Shown: positions 1-8,759, counted from the first letter of the stretch. The stretch is DNA of 64,000 bases from Bacillus sp. MYb209 (GCF_002975175.1 NZ_PCNZ01000002.1:416230-480229); one strand, 5' to 3'. The notes: generated by a model from the letters alone, not told the origin. Translations and numbers: made by a program.

Positions 1-427
1 TAACATACCATAATAATGTACGCATTGGCCCAAAAGAGTGATATTGGTTAAAAAGATTAATCTTTAGGATGAAATACATTAAGATGGCATTAAGACTCAT
101 TATGAATATAATTGTGATTGTCCCGAATAGCCACTTAGAAAGAAAAAGCTCTTTTCTTGTGAATGGCATTGCAAATAACAGATAGTCTGTTTGATTTTGT
201 CTTTCCCAACTTATTAATGAACAGGCAAGTAATATGAAAATTGGGATGAAGGGAATGATAAGAGTATCTCCATTTAAACTATAGCTGAAATAACCATCTT
301 CGTTTGGTTGAACCTGTAAATCATTAAAGTAGCTAATAGGTAAAAACCAAAAACTACTACAAGCAAAGAGTAAAAGAATGTACTTGCTTTGCTTATAATG
401 ATATAGCCATAAAGCTGTATGAAACAT
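1..427 (-). CDS. ABC-2 type permease, third tandem paralogue (partial)
   Basis: The reading frame starts at the ATG at 427 on the minus strand behind a GGAGGGATT-type ribosome binding site and runs off the left window edge, giving about 142 residues. The N terminus MFHTALWLYHYKQSKY mirrors those of the two upstream permeases (MFHKALW, MFQKALW). The block SWERQN followed by MPFTRKELFLSKW also recurs in all three. Hydrophobic stretches predict membrane segments. It is the last visible gene of the GntR-ATPase-permease operon, so it is probably a membrane subunit of the same exporter. The substrate is unknown. Confidence 0.8.
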   Translation of the reverse strand, partial: MFHTALWLYHYKQSKYILLLFACSSFWFLPISYFNDLQVQPNEDGYFSYSLNGDTLIIPFIPIFILLACSLISWERQNQTDYLLFAMPFTRKELFLSKWLFGTITIIFIMSLNAILMYFILKINLFNQYHSFGPMRTLLWYV

Positions 428-465
428 GTAATCCCTCCTGTAGCAAAATTACGATAATGTTGAAT

Positions 466-1530
466 TTATTTAGTGTTCCAAGAGACCTTCAATTTCAATA
501 TTTTAGATAGAAGAAAATAGCTAATTATGCTTGCGCCAAAAAATCCAATATAAAAATTAAGTAATGATTTGTCTCTCCCTAAGACTAAACCACCAACTAT
601 TCCTATAAAGAAAATAGCAAAGTACATAACTATTTTTTGTAACTTCGGATATAGTAAGAAGCTACCGTTTCGCTCATTGACTGAACGAGCATATAAATAC
701 AGACCGAGTGGTAATAAAATAATGATATGTGTAATAGGTGCAATCAATAATTTTGCTGTAGGAACATATGTAAAGTTTGGCTCATTATGACGTACTCCAT
801 CTGGATCGGTATAGGCACTATGTGGATCATAATCAAATCTAATACGAAAATCTTCTGCTGGACCAGAAATACGTATGTTTTCTAAGAAATGGTTCATATC
901 ATTGCTGTTCTCATGAAAGTCAATATTTGAGTGAACAGCGATGACTCCTGAGATAAGTGGTGGAAGTAATAATGGGAACATGAATATAGCTGCAGTGAGA
1001 AGTCCCTGCGAGATAATATTCCCTGTAATTGTTCCTATACACAAGGCAAGCGTATAAATAGCGATTAATACAATTAACATGTATATAAAATAAGAATGAA
1101 ATGGGGAAAACACTTGATATTTATTATGAAAAGTCATCTTTTTCATAATAGCAAATAGTCCCCAGTTTATACTAACAGCTGCTACAATGTTACAAATACC
1201 AAACAACCATTTTGTCATAAAAAGGTGTGAACGTTTAAAAGGCAGAGACCAAAGAAAATCAATGGAGTTATTTTGCCTTTCCCAACCGATTAACGTACAG
1301 GCCAGAATGATAAGTGCACCACCTTGAAAGATGACAGGGTCCATAAGTGATAAACCAAAATTGTAATGATATATATAGTCCCCTTCTTTTTGCATCTTTA
1401 GAAGGTGTTGTTGTTCAATCGATGCTATATAGTATTTGTATGACAAATTGTAGAAGCTAACGAACCAAAACAGCCATACAACATATTTACTTTGTTGATA
1501 CGTTCTTAGCCATAGAGCTTTTTGAAACAT
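466..1530 (-). CDS. ABC-2 type permease, second tandem paralogue
   Basis: A 354-residue integral membrane protein with at least six hydrophobic segments: an N-terminal helix near residues 15-35, a cluster at about 110-200 and another at about 260-345. A large hydrophilic loop lies at about 200-255. It shares the MFxKALW start, the GWERQN block and the PFKRSHLFMTKW block with the neighbouring permeases, so the three arose by tandem duplication. It lies 12 bases downstream of the first permease gene, consistent with one transcript. Family: membrane subunit of a YtrB-type ABC transporter. Nothing visible defines the substrate. Confidence 0.85.
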   Translation of the reverse strand: MFQKALWLRTYQQSKYVVWLFWFVSFYNLSYKYYIASIEQQHLLKMQKEGDYIYHYNFGLSLMDPVIFQGGALIILACTLIGWERQNNSIDFLWSLPFKRSHLFMTKWLFGICNIVAAVSINWGLFAIMKKMTFHNKYQVFSPFHSYFIYMLIVLIAIYTLALCIGTITGNIISQGLLTAAIFMFPLLLPPLISGVIAVHSNIDFHENSNDMNHFLENIRISGPAEDFRIRFDYDPHSAYTDPDGVRHNEPNFTYVPTAKLLIAPITHIIILLPLGLYLYARSVNERNGSFLLYPKLQKIVMYFAIFFIGIVGGLVLGRDKSLLNFYIGFFGASIISYFLLSKILKLKVSWNTK

Positions 1531-1542
1531 AGGATCTCTCCT

Positions 1543-2604
1543 TTAAAAAACTTTGTAATTTGTTAGGCGTGATAATACAACATAAGTAATGATTCCAGCG
1601 AGAAACAAACCGATATAGTAGTTAAATAAGAAACTAAATTGAGTTATTTTATAGCCACCTAGTAATGCAAAGTAAATGGTTGTCCCCCATATCCATATTC
1701 GTAAATGTTTTTGGAAAATAAATATCTTTTGAGTGTTTTCATTTGGCGATCGTGTATATAAATATGCACCAAGTAGTAAGTAAAATATTGTATAAAAAAT
1801 AGGGACTAACATCGATTTAGCAGAATAATACGTATAAGATGCTGGATCTCTTAAAGTAGTTGGATTATTTTCTTTTTTTCGTGATTCTGGATTATATTGG
1901 TGATAAATCGTGAAATTATATATCGGTGCAACTATATTTGTTTTTTGATTGATTTCATCAAGCTGTTGATACAAGTTTTCATTTCTAGTATCTGTAGCAT
2001 GTAAATAGTTTATTGTAAAATTGTACAATAATGAAGTAAATGTAAGTCCCATTAGTAGCCATGGAATACAAAAAACAACTTGTGAAACAACGCTCCCAGT
2101 AAAAGTACCGATACATAATGCAGCTGTATAGACTGCAACATAAGAAACAATGGCATAAAGAAAGTATCGATGAAATGGACTAAATGATTGATACTCAAAA
2201 TGAATTGTTGTTCTATAAATAACGTACATAAGGATCCAGTTTACAAGGAGAGACCCTGTAATCCAGAATGAACCGAAAGCCCATTTAGAGAAGAAAATAT
2301 CTTTTCTTGTAAATGGCATTGTCATAAGTAGGGTATTAGACTGGTTGCTACGTTCCCATCCTATTAATAGACAAGCTAAGGAAATAATAAGAATGGTTAG
2401 CCAAAAACTATTACCTGTATTTGACCAAAAAGCATAATAGTAATAGAACGTTCCCTTTTCTTGCAATTTATAATAATTAGCAAGTTGTTGCTGAGCTGCT
2501 TTATAGTATCCGAAAGATAAAAGATAAAGTGTACTCAAGAAAAATAGTAACGCAGCATATTTCCCGCGCTTCCAATTCCACATCCACAGCGCCTTATGAA
2601 ACAT
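1543..2604 (-). CDS. ABC-2 type permease, first tandem paralogue
   Basis: About 353 residues from the ATG at 2604. The open frame extends to 2712, but the extra 36 residues lie inside the upstream ATPase gene and lack membrane character. The ATG at 2604 gives the N terminus MFHKALWMWNWKRGKY that matches both downstream paralogues. The start overlaps the ATPase gene by 11 bases, implying translational coupling. Multiple hydrophobic helices surround a hydrophilic loop containing NETRNE-like and NPESRKKENN residues. It probably pairs with the adjacent ATPase as an ABC exporter. Confidence 0.87.
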   Translation of the reverse strand: MFHKALWMWNWKRGKYAALLFFLSTLYLLSFGYYKAAQQQLANYYKLQEKGTFYYYYAFWSNTGNSFWLTILIISLACLLIGWERSNQSNTLLMTMPFTRKDIFFSKWAFGSFWITGSLLVNWILMYVIYRTTIHFEYQSFSPFHRYFLYAIVSYVAVYTAALCIGTFTGSVVSQVVFCIPWLLMGLTFTSLLYNFTINYLHATDTRNENLYQQLDEINQKTNIVAPIYNFTIYHQYNPESRKKENNPTTLRDPASYTYYSAKSMLVPIFYTIFYLLLGAYLYTRSPNENTQKIFIFQKHLRIWIWGTTIYFALLGGYKITQFSFLFNYYIGLFLAGIITYVVLSRLTNYKVF

Positions 2605-3475
2605 ACCCATCCCCCTCAAGTGTCGTAACGAAGACATCTTCAAGTGACATTGATAATTCTTCAATGAGTATTGGTTGCTCTTTATAGAACTTCTCCAGTG
2701 TTGTAGCCACATTTCCCTTAATTAAGATTGTATATACTTTTCCTGTTTGATTTAATATTTTAATATTGCTTAAGTTTTCTAGTTTTTGAGGTAGTGATCG
2801 TTCGTAAGCAACTTGGACTTTAGCAAATCGTGATTTTGCATCATCTAGTGATGTAATAGAATCTATTGTATGTCTTTTTAAAATAATGATTGTATCGGCA
2901 ATTTTTTCAACTTCGTCTAAATGGTGAGTGGAGATGAAAATTGTAATTTCTTTCTCTGCTACTTCTTCAACGAGAAATTGTAGAATCTGTCTTTTAACGA
3001 TAGGATCAAGTCCGTTTGTCGGTTCATCTAAAATGATATATTCTGCTTTTGCAGCGAAAGCTAAAATGATCGCAAGCAGTGCTTTCATTCCTTTTGAGTA
3101 ACTACGAATACGTTTGTTTGGTAAATTAAAACGTTCTAACAGTTCATAGAAATATGGTTCATCAAATGCAGTATAAACTGCTTTATAAAACTTCACGATT
3201 TCCTTCACTGTATATCCGTTTAATATATTAGTAGAATCTGGAACGTATACAACTTTTTGTTTAATTTCAGGATGCTTATGAACATCTATATCCTCATATG
3301 TAACAGTTCCTTCATCGGGGTCTAAAATGCCGACCATCGTTCGTAATAAAGTTGTTTTCCCTGCGCCATTTCTTCCGAGCAATCCGACGATACTACCTTT
3401 TTGTAATGTGAAAGAAACATCGTCTAAAATCGTTTGGTTATCAATTGTTTTCTTCAAGTTTGTCACTTTCAGCAT
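2594..3475 (-). CDS. ABC transporter ATP-binding protein (YtrB-like)
   Basis: About 293 residues from the ATG at 3475 (MLKVTNLKK); an upstream ATG at 3490 is in frame but less usual for the family. Walker A is GLLGRNGAGKTTLL, the signature is the degenerate YSKGMKALLAI, and Walker B is YIILDEPTNGLDP followed by an H-loop (STHHLDEVE). The C-terminal 90 residues form the extension usual for exporter-type ATPases. It overlaps the GntR gene by 35 bases and the first permease gene by 11, so the three genes form a tightly coupled operon. It powers the permeases encoded downstream. Confidence 0.92.
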   Translation of the reverse strand: MLKVTNLKKTIDNQTILDDVSFTLQKGSIVGLLGRNGAGKTTLLRTMVGILDPDEGTVTYEDIDVHKHPEIKQKVVYVPDSTNILNGYTVKEIVKFYKAVYTAFDEPYFYELLERFNLPNKRIRSYSKGMKALLAIILAFAAKAEYIILDEPTNGLDPIVKRQILQFLVEEVAEKEITIFISTHHLDEVEKIADTIIILKRHTIDSITSLDDAKSRFAKVQVAYERSLPQKLENLSNIKILNQTGKVYTILIKGNVATTLEKFYKEQPILIEELSMSLEDVFVTTLEGDGYVS

Positions 3476-3860
3476 CTGTATTTCCTCCAATCTCTTTATA
3501 GTATGAATCTATCCAATCGTGAATTTTATCTTTCGTAATCCCTAGATAAGAGGCTTCTAGTAATAATTGATGAAATTGCTTTTCAACCATAGCGATTTTC
3601 CTTTCGTCTAATGTTGGGGTAATCGATTGGGCTACAAATGTTCCTTTTCCTCGTAATGTTTCAATAATCCCTTGTCGCTCTAATTCTTGATAAGCTTTAC
3701 TTACTGTATTTGGATTTATAACGAGCAAAGAAGCGAGCTCGCGTACAGAAGGTAGCTTATCACTTGGAGCTAACATATTTTTTAGTACGAGCTCTTTTAT
3801 ATTTTGAACAATTTGTTCCCATATCGGAGTGTTGCTTCTTGGATCAAGTTGAATATGCAA
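3441..3860 (-). CDS. GntR family (YtrA subfamily) transcriptional repressor
   Basis: The open frame reaches 3947, but the typical YtrA N terminus (HIQLDPRSNTPIWEQIV) begins at a TTG at 3860, nine bases from an AAGGAG ribosome binding site. A TTG at 3866 is an alternative. The roughly 139-residue product has an N-terminal winged helix (KLPSVRELASLLVINPNTVSKAYQELERQGIIE, written here only as a landmark near residues 35-65) and a short C-terminal helical domain, as in YtrA. It probably represses its own operon, because a perfect 12-bp inverted repeat overlaps the -10 region. The inducer is unknown; YtrA relatives often respond to cell-wall antibiotics. Confidence 0.9.
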   Translation of the reverse strand: MHIQLDPRSNTPIWEQIVQNIKELVLKNMLAPSDKLPSVRELASLLVINPNTVSKAYQELERQGIIETLRGKGTFVAQSITPTLDERKIAMVEKQFHQLLLEASYLGITKDKIHDWIDSYYKEIGGNTDAESDKLEENN

Positions 3861-3883
3861 GAGCAATGTCTCCTTCCTGATGA

Positions 3884-3947
3884 GTATTAAGTGTACTACT
3901 ACGTGTAATACACTTAATACAATATCGGCAATTACTTTATTTGTCAA
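3884..3947 (-). promoter_or_regulatory. Promoter and 12-bp inverted-repeat operator of the GntR/ABC operon
   Basis: On the minus strand, TTGACA (3942-3947) and TATTGT (3919-3924) are 17 bases apart, a good sigma-A promoter. A perfect inverted repeat GTATTAAGTGTA / TACACTTAATAC (3884-3895 and 3909-3920, 13-base spacer) overlaps the -10 and covers the transcription start. This is the expected place for autorepression by the GntR protein. Confidence 0.75.
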
Positions 3948-3969
3948 ATGAAATTAATAGAAAAATATG

Positions 3970-3999
3970 GTATTAAAAATGAGTAAATTGGAAAAAATA
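3970..3999 (+). promoter_or_regulatory. Sigma-F/sigma-G-type promoter of dacF
   Basis: GTATT (3970-3974), a 15-base spacer, then GGAAAAAATA (3990-3999). The -10 matches the sigma-F consensus GGNNANANTW at every defined position; the -35 matches four of five. It sits 27 bases before dacF, which is forespore-expressed in relatives. Confidence 0.6.
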
Positions 4000-4026
4000 G
4001 GTTTGATATAGAATGGAGGGTTAGTC

Positions 4027-5217
4027 ATGAAGCGAGTTTTTGGAATACTTGTTTGTTTCATGTTATTGCTTTCTGGTACTTCAGTTAGTTTTGCGCAATC
4101 TGAGAAAACGAAGCCGGAGAAAACAGAAGAAGCCGCGCCGAAGTTAGCGGAACAAGCGTCGTCAGCGATCGTAATTGAGCAAGATACAGGTAAAGTTTTG
4201 TTTGATAAAAATCCGAATGAAAAGTTACCACCTGCTAGTATGACAAAGATTATGACAATGCTATTAATTATGGAACAAGTTGAAAAAGGAAAACTAAAAC
4301 TAAACGATAAAGTTAGAGCGAGTGAACACGCAGCTTCAATGGGCGGATCACAAATTTTTCTAGAACCTGGGGAAGAGATGACTGTAAATGAAATGTTAAA
4401 GGGCATTGCAATTGCATCTGGAAATGATGCATCTGTTGCAGTAGCCGAGCATATCGCTGGTTCAGAAGAAGGATTCGTAAATATGATGAACAAAAAAGCG
4501 AAAGATTTAGGACTGAAAAATACACATTTTCAAAACCCAACAGGTCTCCCGGCGAAAGATCATTATTCCACAGCAAATGATATGGCTATTATGGCGAAAG
4601 AATTGATGAAGTATCCACTTATTCGAAAATATACAGGTAAATATGAAGACTATTTACGTGAAAATACGGATAAGAAATTTTGGCTCGTTAATACGAATAA
4701 GCTAGTACGTTTTTATCCTGGAGTAGATGGAGTGAAAACGGGCTTTACGACAGAAGCGAAATATTGTTTAACAGCATCGGCTGAGAAAAATGGTATGCGT
4801 GTTATTTCAGTTGTTATGGGCGCACCTACATCAAAAGAGCGGAACAATCAAGTAACGAAGCTTCTTGATTATGCATTTGGACAATACATGACAAAGAAAT
4901 TGTATACACGTGGTGAGAAAATTAAGACTGTACAAGTAGGAAAAGGTAAGGAAGAAAAAGTAGATTTAGTTGCGTCAGACAATGTGTCTCTTCTTATGAA
5001 GAAGGGCGAAAATATGGACAAAGTAAAACAAGAAGTGATTGCTGAAAAGAAAGTGAAGGCACCGATTAAAAAAGGTGATGCACTTGGCACACTTGTTATT
5101 AAAAGAGATAAAGATGTTTTATTAAAACAAACAATTGTAGCGAAAGAAGATGTTGAGGCAGCGAGCTGGTGGGAGTTATTTAAAAGAAGTTTTGGGATGT
5201 TTTCAACATCAAAATAG
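4027..5217 (+). CDS. dacF: D-alanyl-D-alanine carboxypeptidase DacF
   Basis: A 396-residue serine peptidase of the S11 family that trims the terminal D-Ala of peptidoglycan stem peptides and, in sporulating bacilli, adjusts spore cortex cross-linking. An N-terminal signal peptide (residues 1-23, MKRVFGILVCFMLLLSGTSV start) is followed by the catalytic motifs SMTK (Ser71-Lys74), SGN (131-133) and KTG (237-239), then the C-terminal PBP5-type beta domain. The GGAGGG ribosome binding site at 4015-4020 fixes the start. It lies immediately upstream of spoIIAA-spoIIAB-sigF, the order known in Bacillus subtilis, and has a sigma-F-like promoter. Confidence 0.95.
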   Translation: MKRVFGILVCFMLLLSGTSVSFAQSEKTKPEKTEEAAPKLAEQASSAIVIEQDTGKVLFDKNPNEKLPPASMTKIMTMLLIMEQVEKGKLKLNDKVRASEHAASMGGSQIFLEPGEEMTVNEMLKGIAIASGNDASVAVAEHIAGSEEGFVNMMNKKAKDLGLKNTHFQNPTGLPAKDHYSTANDMAIMAKELMKYPLIRKYTGKYEDYLRENTDKKFWLVNTNKLVRFYPGVDGVKTGFTTEAKYCLTASAEKNGMRVISVVMGAPTSKERNNQVTKLLDYAFGQYMTKKLYTRGEKIKTVQVGKGKEEKVDLVASDNVSLLMKKGENMDKVKQEVIAEKKVKAPIKKGDALGTLVIKRDKDVLLKQTIVAKEDVEAASWWELFKRSFGMFSTSK

Positions 5218-5311
5218 CGGCAAAAATTTTGACGTTTTTCTGTTCGTATTTACTGAAATAATTGCTGAAAGGTTTCACTTTATGACGAAATAGTTCTTCT
5301 TTTGTCAGTAG

Positions 5312-5340
5312 GAAGGATTCTGATTTTATATCACGAAAAT
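5312..5340 (+). promoter_or_regulatory. Possible sigma-H promoter of the spoIIA operon
   Basis: GAAGGATTC (5312-5320) resembles the sigma-H -35 RNAGGAWWW, and CACGAAAAT (5332-5340), 11 bases later, resembles the -10 RNNGAATWW with two mismatches. Position and spacing suit the known sigma-H promoter of spoIIAA, but the match is imperfect. Confidence 0.45.
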
Positions 5341-5382
5341 CTTATGTTAATGAGTAAAGTTTGAGCATAAGGAGGAAATCGT

Positions 5383-5733
5383 GTGAGTCTTTCCATGCAT
5401 TTAGAAGTAAAACGTGACATCTTATGTGTGAGGCTAGAGGGCGAGTTAGATCATCATACTGCTGAAGAGTTGCGAACGAAAGTCACAGATATGATTGAGA
5501 CACATGGTGTTCATCATATTATTTTGAGCCTAGAGAACTTAACATTTATGGATAGTTCTGGTTTAGGCGTTATATTAGGCCGATATAAACATGTAAAGGG
5601 ATTAGGTGGAGAAATGGTTGTCTGTGCAATTTCACCTCCTGTTAAGCGTTTATTCGAAATGTCAGGCCTATTCAAAATTGTTCGTTTAGAAGAAAGTGAA
5701 GCGCATGCGCTCGCGACGTTGGGGGTGGCATAA
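5383..5733 (+). CDS. spoIIAA: Anti-sigma-F factor antagonist SpoIIAA
   Basis: A 116-residue STAS-domain protein. Unphosphorylated SpoIIAA binds SpoIIAB and frees sigma-F in the forespore. The phosphorylation site is in FMDSSGLG, with Ser58 matching the known residue. Translation starts at a GTG at 5383 behind AAGGAGGAAA. The stop codon abuts the spoIIAB start (TAAATG), so the two are translationally coupled. Length is normal for the family. Confidence 0.97.
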
Positions 5734-6174
5734 ATGAGAAATGAAATGAACCTTCAATTTTCAGCGTTAAGTCAGAATGAATCATTCGCTCGTGTTACGG
5801 TAGCTGCTTTTATTGCGCAATTAGACCCGACGATGGAAGAACTAACAGAGATTAAAACAGTTGTGTCAGAAGCGGTTACAAATGCAATTATTCATGGGTA
5901 TGAAGGAAATGCAGAAGGTGTTGTTTATATTTCAGTGATTTTGGAAGAAGCAATGGTGAAACTCACGATTCGAGATGAAGGGATTGGTATCTTTAACTTA
6001 GATGAGGCAAGACAACCCCTTTTTACAACTAAACCTGAATTAGAGCGTTCCGGAATGGGATTTACTATCATGGAAAATTTTATGGATGAAGTAGAAGTTA
6101 TTTCAAACGAATCTTTCGGGACAACAATCCATTTGACAAAATACTTATCAAATAGTAACGCTCTATGCAATTAA
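5734..6174 (+). CDS. spoIIAB: Anti-sigma-F factor / serine kinase SpoIIAB
   Basis: A 146-residue GHKL-type kinase that holds sigma-F inactive with ATP and inactivates SpoIIAA by phosphorylating it. The visible motifs are the N-box [11 protein letters not shown] (about residues 49-59), the G1 box DEGIGI and the G2 box GMGFTIM. It starts directly after spoIIAA and ends 12 bases before sigF, which is the conserved partner-switching operon. Confidence 0.97.
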
Positions 6175-6186
6175 GGAGAATAGCCA

Positions 6187-6945
6187 ATGGACATAGAGGT
6201 CAGAAATGAGAAGAAGAAACCTCAGTTAAAGGACCACGAGCTAAAAGCGTTAATTCAAAAAAGTCAAGATGGAGATCAACAAGCGAGAGATACAATCGTT
6301 CAAAGTAATATGCGTCTCGTATGGTCGGTTGTGCAGCGATTTCTTAATCGAGGATACGAACCAGACGATTTATTTCAAATTGGATGTATTGGACTCTTAA
6401 AATCGGTAGATAAATTTGATTTATCTTTCGACGTGAAATTTTCAACATATGCAGTTCCAATGATTATCGGTGAAATACAACGATTTTTACGTGACGATGG
6501 ATCAGTGAAAGTAAGTAGATCTTTAAAAGAAACAGGAAACAAAGTCCGAAAGATGAGAGACGAGCTTTCGAAAGAATTTGGAAGGGCTCCAACGATTAAT
6601 GAGGTAGCAGAGGCTCTTGAACTAACGCCGGAAGAAGTTGTTCTGGCGCAAGAAGCGAGTCGTGCTCCTTCGTCGATACATGAAACTGTGTATGAAAACG
6701 ATGGAGATCCAATTACTATTTTAGATCAAATTGCAGATCAATCGGAAACGAAATGGTTTGATAAAATTGCTTTAAAAGAAGCAATTAGAGAATTGGATGA
6801 ACGAGAAAGGCTAATTGTGTATTTGCGCTATTATAAAGACCAAACCCAATCAGAAGTAGCGGAGCGCATAGGCATTTCGCAAGTACAAGTTTCAAGACTT
6901 GAAAAGAAAATATTAAAACAGATGAAAGATCGAATAGATGAATAG
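6187..6945 (+). CDS. sigF: Forespore RNA polymerase sigma factor SigF
   Basis: A 252-residue sigma-70 group protein that directs early forespore transcription. Region 2 carries YEPDDLFQIGCIGLLKSVDKFD (landmark at about residues 58-79) and FSTYAVPMIIGEIQRFLRD, region 3 KVSRSLKETGNKVRKM, and region 4 the helix-turn-helix TQSEVAERIGISQVQVSRLEKK near the C terminus. It is preceded by AAGGAGAAT at about 6174-6182. It is the last gene of the spoIIA operon, and its stop codon lies inside the stem of the downstream terminator. Confidence 0.97.
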   Translation: MDIEVRNEKKKPQLKDHELKALIQKSQDGDQQARDTIVQSNMRLVWSVVQRFLNRGYEPDDLFQIGCIGLLKSVDKFDLSFDVKFSTYAVPMIIGEIQRFLRDDGSVKVSRSLKETGNKVRKMRDELSKEFGRAPTINEVAEALELTPEEVVLAQEASRAPSSIHETVYENDGDPITILDQIADQSETKWFDKIALKEAIRELDERERLIVYLRYYKDQTQSEVAERIGISQVQVSRLEKKILKQMKDRIDE

Positions 6946-6964
6946 CTATCTATTCGATTTTTTT
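6931..6964 (+). terminator. Rho-independent terminator of the spoIIA operon
   Basis: CGAATAGAT (6931-6939) pairs with ATCTATTCG (6948-6956), followed by a T run. The stem includes the sigF stop codon. Confidence 0.85.
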
Positions 6965-7018
6965 ATTGTCACGAAAAGGAGAAGATTCCAACTATTGCTA
7001 AAAAAATTACAGAATTTA

Positions 7019-7047
7019 TTGATAATTCAGTTAATTTAAACTATAAT
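7019..7047 (+). promoter_or_regulatory. Sigma-A promoter of the NSS transporter gene
   Basis: TTGATA (7019-7024), a 17-base spacer and TATAAT (7042-7047), 36 bases before the start codon with GGGGGAAGG between them. Confidence 0.65.
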
Positions 7048-7082
7048 CCAAGTATGAACTTGTCACAAAGGGGGAAGGAAAC

Positions 7083-8609
7083 ATGGAAACGAGGCAACAA
7101 TGGGGAACGAGGGCTGGATTTATTTTTGCAGCAATCGGTTCCGCTGTTGGACTAGGGAATATATGGCGTTTTCCTTATACAGCGTATGAAAACGGGGGAG
7201 GCGCATTCTTTTTACCGTACTTATTTGCATTATTAACAACTGGTATTTCATTGTTAGCTTTCGAGTTTGCTCTTGGGCATCGTCATCGTGGTTCGGCGCC
7301 ACTTACATTCGTCCGTATTCATCCACGTGCTGAATTTATTGGGTGGTGGCAAATGTGTGTGACATTTATTGTTTCAACATATTACGCTGTAATCATTGCT
7401 TGGTCTATTTCATATACGTACTTTGCAATTACTGGAGCATGGGGGAAAGACACGCAATCATTTTTATTTAAAGAATATTTACATGTTGCAGATAAGCCAG
7501 GACAATTCGGTGGGCTCGTACCAGAAGTATTAATTCCATTGGCTCTCGTTTGGATTATTGTGCTTGGTGTTGCATTTAAAGGAGTTAGAAAAGGAATCGA
7601 AGTTGTTAACCGCATTTTTATTCCTTTACTAGTTGTTATGTTCCTTATTATCGTTGTTCGTGCAGTGACGATGGAAGGTGCGATGCAGGGGCTAGATGCA
7701 TTCTTTAAACCAGATTGGAGTCGTATTTTTGATGGGAAAGTATGGCTTGCTGCTTACGGTCAAATTTTCTTTAGTTTATCTTTAGCATTCGGAATTATGA
7801 TTACGTATTCTAGTTATTTACCGAAAAACTCAGATACAACAAATAATGCTTTTATTACAGGATTTGCAAATTCAGGATTTGAATTATTGGCAGGTATTGG
7901 TGTCTTTGCAGCTCTTGGATTTATGGCGAATAACATGGGGGTACCGGTTGATAAAGTAGCTAGTGCTGGTGTAGGACTTGCATTTGTAGTATTCCCGCAA
8001 ATTATTAATGAGTTACCGATGTCGCCGTTATTTGGTGTATTATTCTTCTTATCTCTAACTGTTGCTGGAATTACATCACTCATTTCACTTGCAGAAGTAT
8101 GCTTTGCCGCTGTATCTGAAAAATTCGGTTTGAGTCGTCAAAAGACGATTGGAATTATGGGAACGCTATTAGTATTAGTTTCTCTTGTTTTTGCAACGCG
8201 TGGTGGACTTATGTTCCTAGATGTTGTTGATTACTTCGCTAACAATTTTGGATTGATTACAATTGCACTCGTTGAAGTAGTTACAATAGGACTAATTCTA
8301 CGCCGTTTACCAGTTTATCAAAATCATGCAAACTTTGTATCTGATATAAAGTTAGGAACGTTTTGGAGAGTGAGTTTACTCGTTATTACTCCACTTATGT
8401 TAGGGTATATGTTAATTGATGGTACAATCCAAAACATTAAAAAGAACTACGGAGGTTATCCAACAGAGTTTGTTGTAACGTATGGTTGGTCGATAGCGGC
8501 AGCGTTTCTTATAGTTGCACTAGTCATTAGTCTGAAGAAATGGAATGCACAAATACATTCAGACTCTGCCCAGCTTGAAAAAGAATGGAAGGACCGAGGT
8601 GTTTCATGA
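7083..8609 (+). CDS. Neurotransmitter:sodium symporter family transporter
   Basis: A 508-residue protein of about 12 transmembrane helices in the NSS (SNF) family, a Na+-coupled amino-acid importer. The signature is in helix 1: GFIFAAIGSAVGLGNIWRFP (residues 12-31), which forms the Na+ and substrate site in LeuT-type proteins. The length is usual for bacterial members with a C-terminal tail. Its stop codon overlaps the start of a 33-residue membrane peptide gene that resembles MetS, the small subunit of methionine/alanine NSS importers. Methionine or alanine uptake is therefore the best guess, by context. Confidence 0.88.
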   Translation: METRQQWGTRAGFIFAAIGSAVGLGNIWRFPYTAYENGGGAFFLPYLFALLTTGISLLAFEFALGHRHRGSAPLTFVRIHPRAEFIGWWQMCVTFIVSTYYAVIIAWSISYTYFAITGAWGKDTQSFLFKEYLHVADKPGQFGGLVPEVLIPLALVWIIVLGVAFKGVRKGIEVVNRIFIPLLVVMFLIIVVRAVTMEGAMQGLDAFFKPDWSRIFDGKVWLAAYGQIFFSLSLAFGIMITYSSYLPKNSDTTNNAFITGFANSGFELLAGIGVFAALGFMANNMGVPVDKVASAGVGLAFVVFPQIINELPMSPLFGVLFFLSLTVAGITSLISLAEVCFAAVSEKFGLSRQKTIGIMGTLLVLVSLVFATRGGLMFLDVVDYFANNFGLITIALVEVVTIGLILRRLPVYQNHANFVSDIKLGTFWRVSLLVITPLMLGYMLIDGTIQNIKKNYGGYPTEFVVTYGWSIAAAFLIVALVISLKKWNAQIHSDSAQLEKEWKDRGVS

Positions 8610-8707
8610 TGAGCGGATCAGCGATTATGATGATGGTTATAGGTATGGTAGTCATTTGGGGAGGACTTGCATTAAGTATTGCAAATTTATTTAAGAAAAA
8701 GACATAA
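8606..8707 (+). CDS. MetS-type small subunit of the NSS transporter
   Basis: A 33-residue peptide starting MMSGSAIMMMVIGMVVIWGG and ending NLFKKKT: one transmembrane helix with a positive C terminus. Its ATG overlaps the TGA of the transporter gene (ATGA at 8606-8609), implying coupled translation. It fits the small MetS-type subunit found with methionine/alanine NSS transporters. The start could also be the second ATG at 8609. A strong terminator follows at once. Confidence 0.8.
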   Translation: MMSGSAIMMMVIGMVVIWGGLALSIANLFKKKT

Positions 8708-8710
8708 GCT

Positions 8711-8748
8711 AAAAACATCTGTACCGAAATGGTACAGATGTTTTTTTT
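8711..8748 (+). terminator. Rho-independent terminator after the NSS operon
   Basis: A 15-bp stem (8711-8725 with 8731-8745, core AACATCTGTACC) with loop GAAAT and eight Ts. Confidence 0.92.
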
Positions 8749-8759
8749 ATGAAAAAATT

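Noticed and set aside
3954-4493. Long minus-strand open frame antisense to dacF
   Set aside because: It is an antisense shadow of a clearly functional gene with SxxK, SGN and KTG motifs; Ser/Phe-rich composition and no ribosome binding site.
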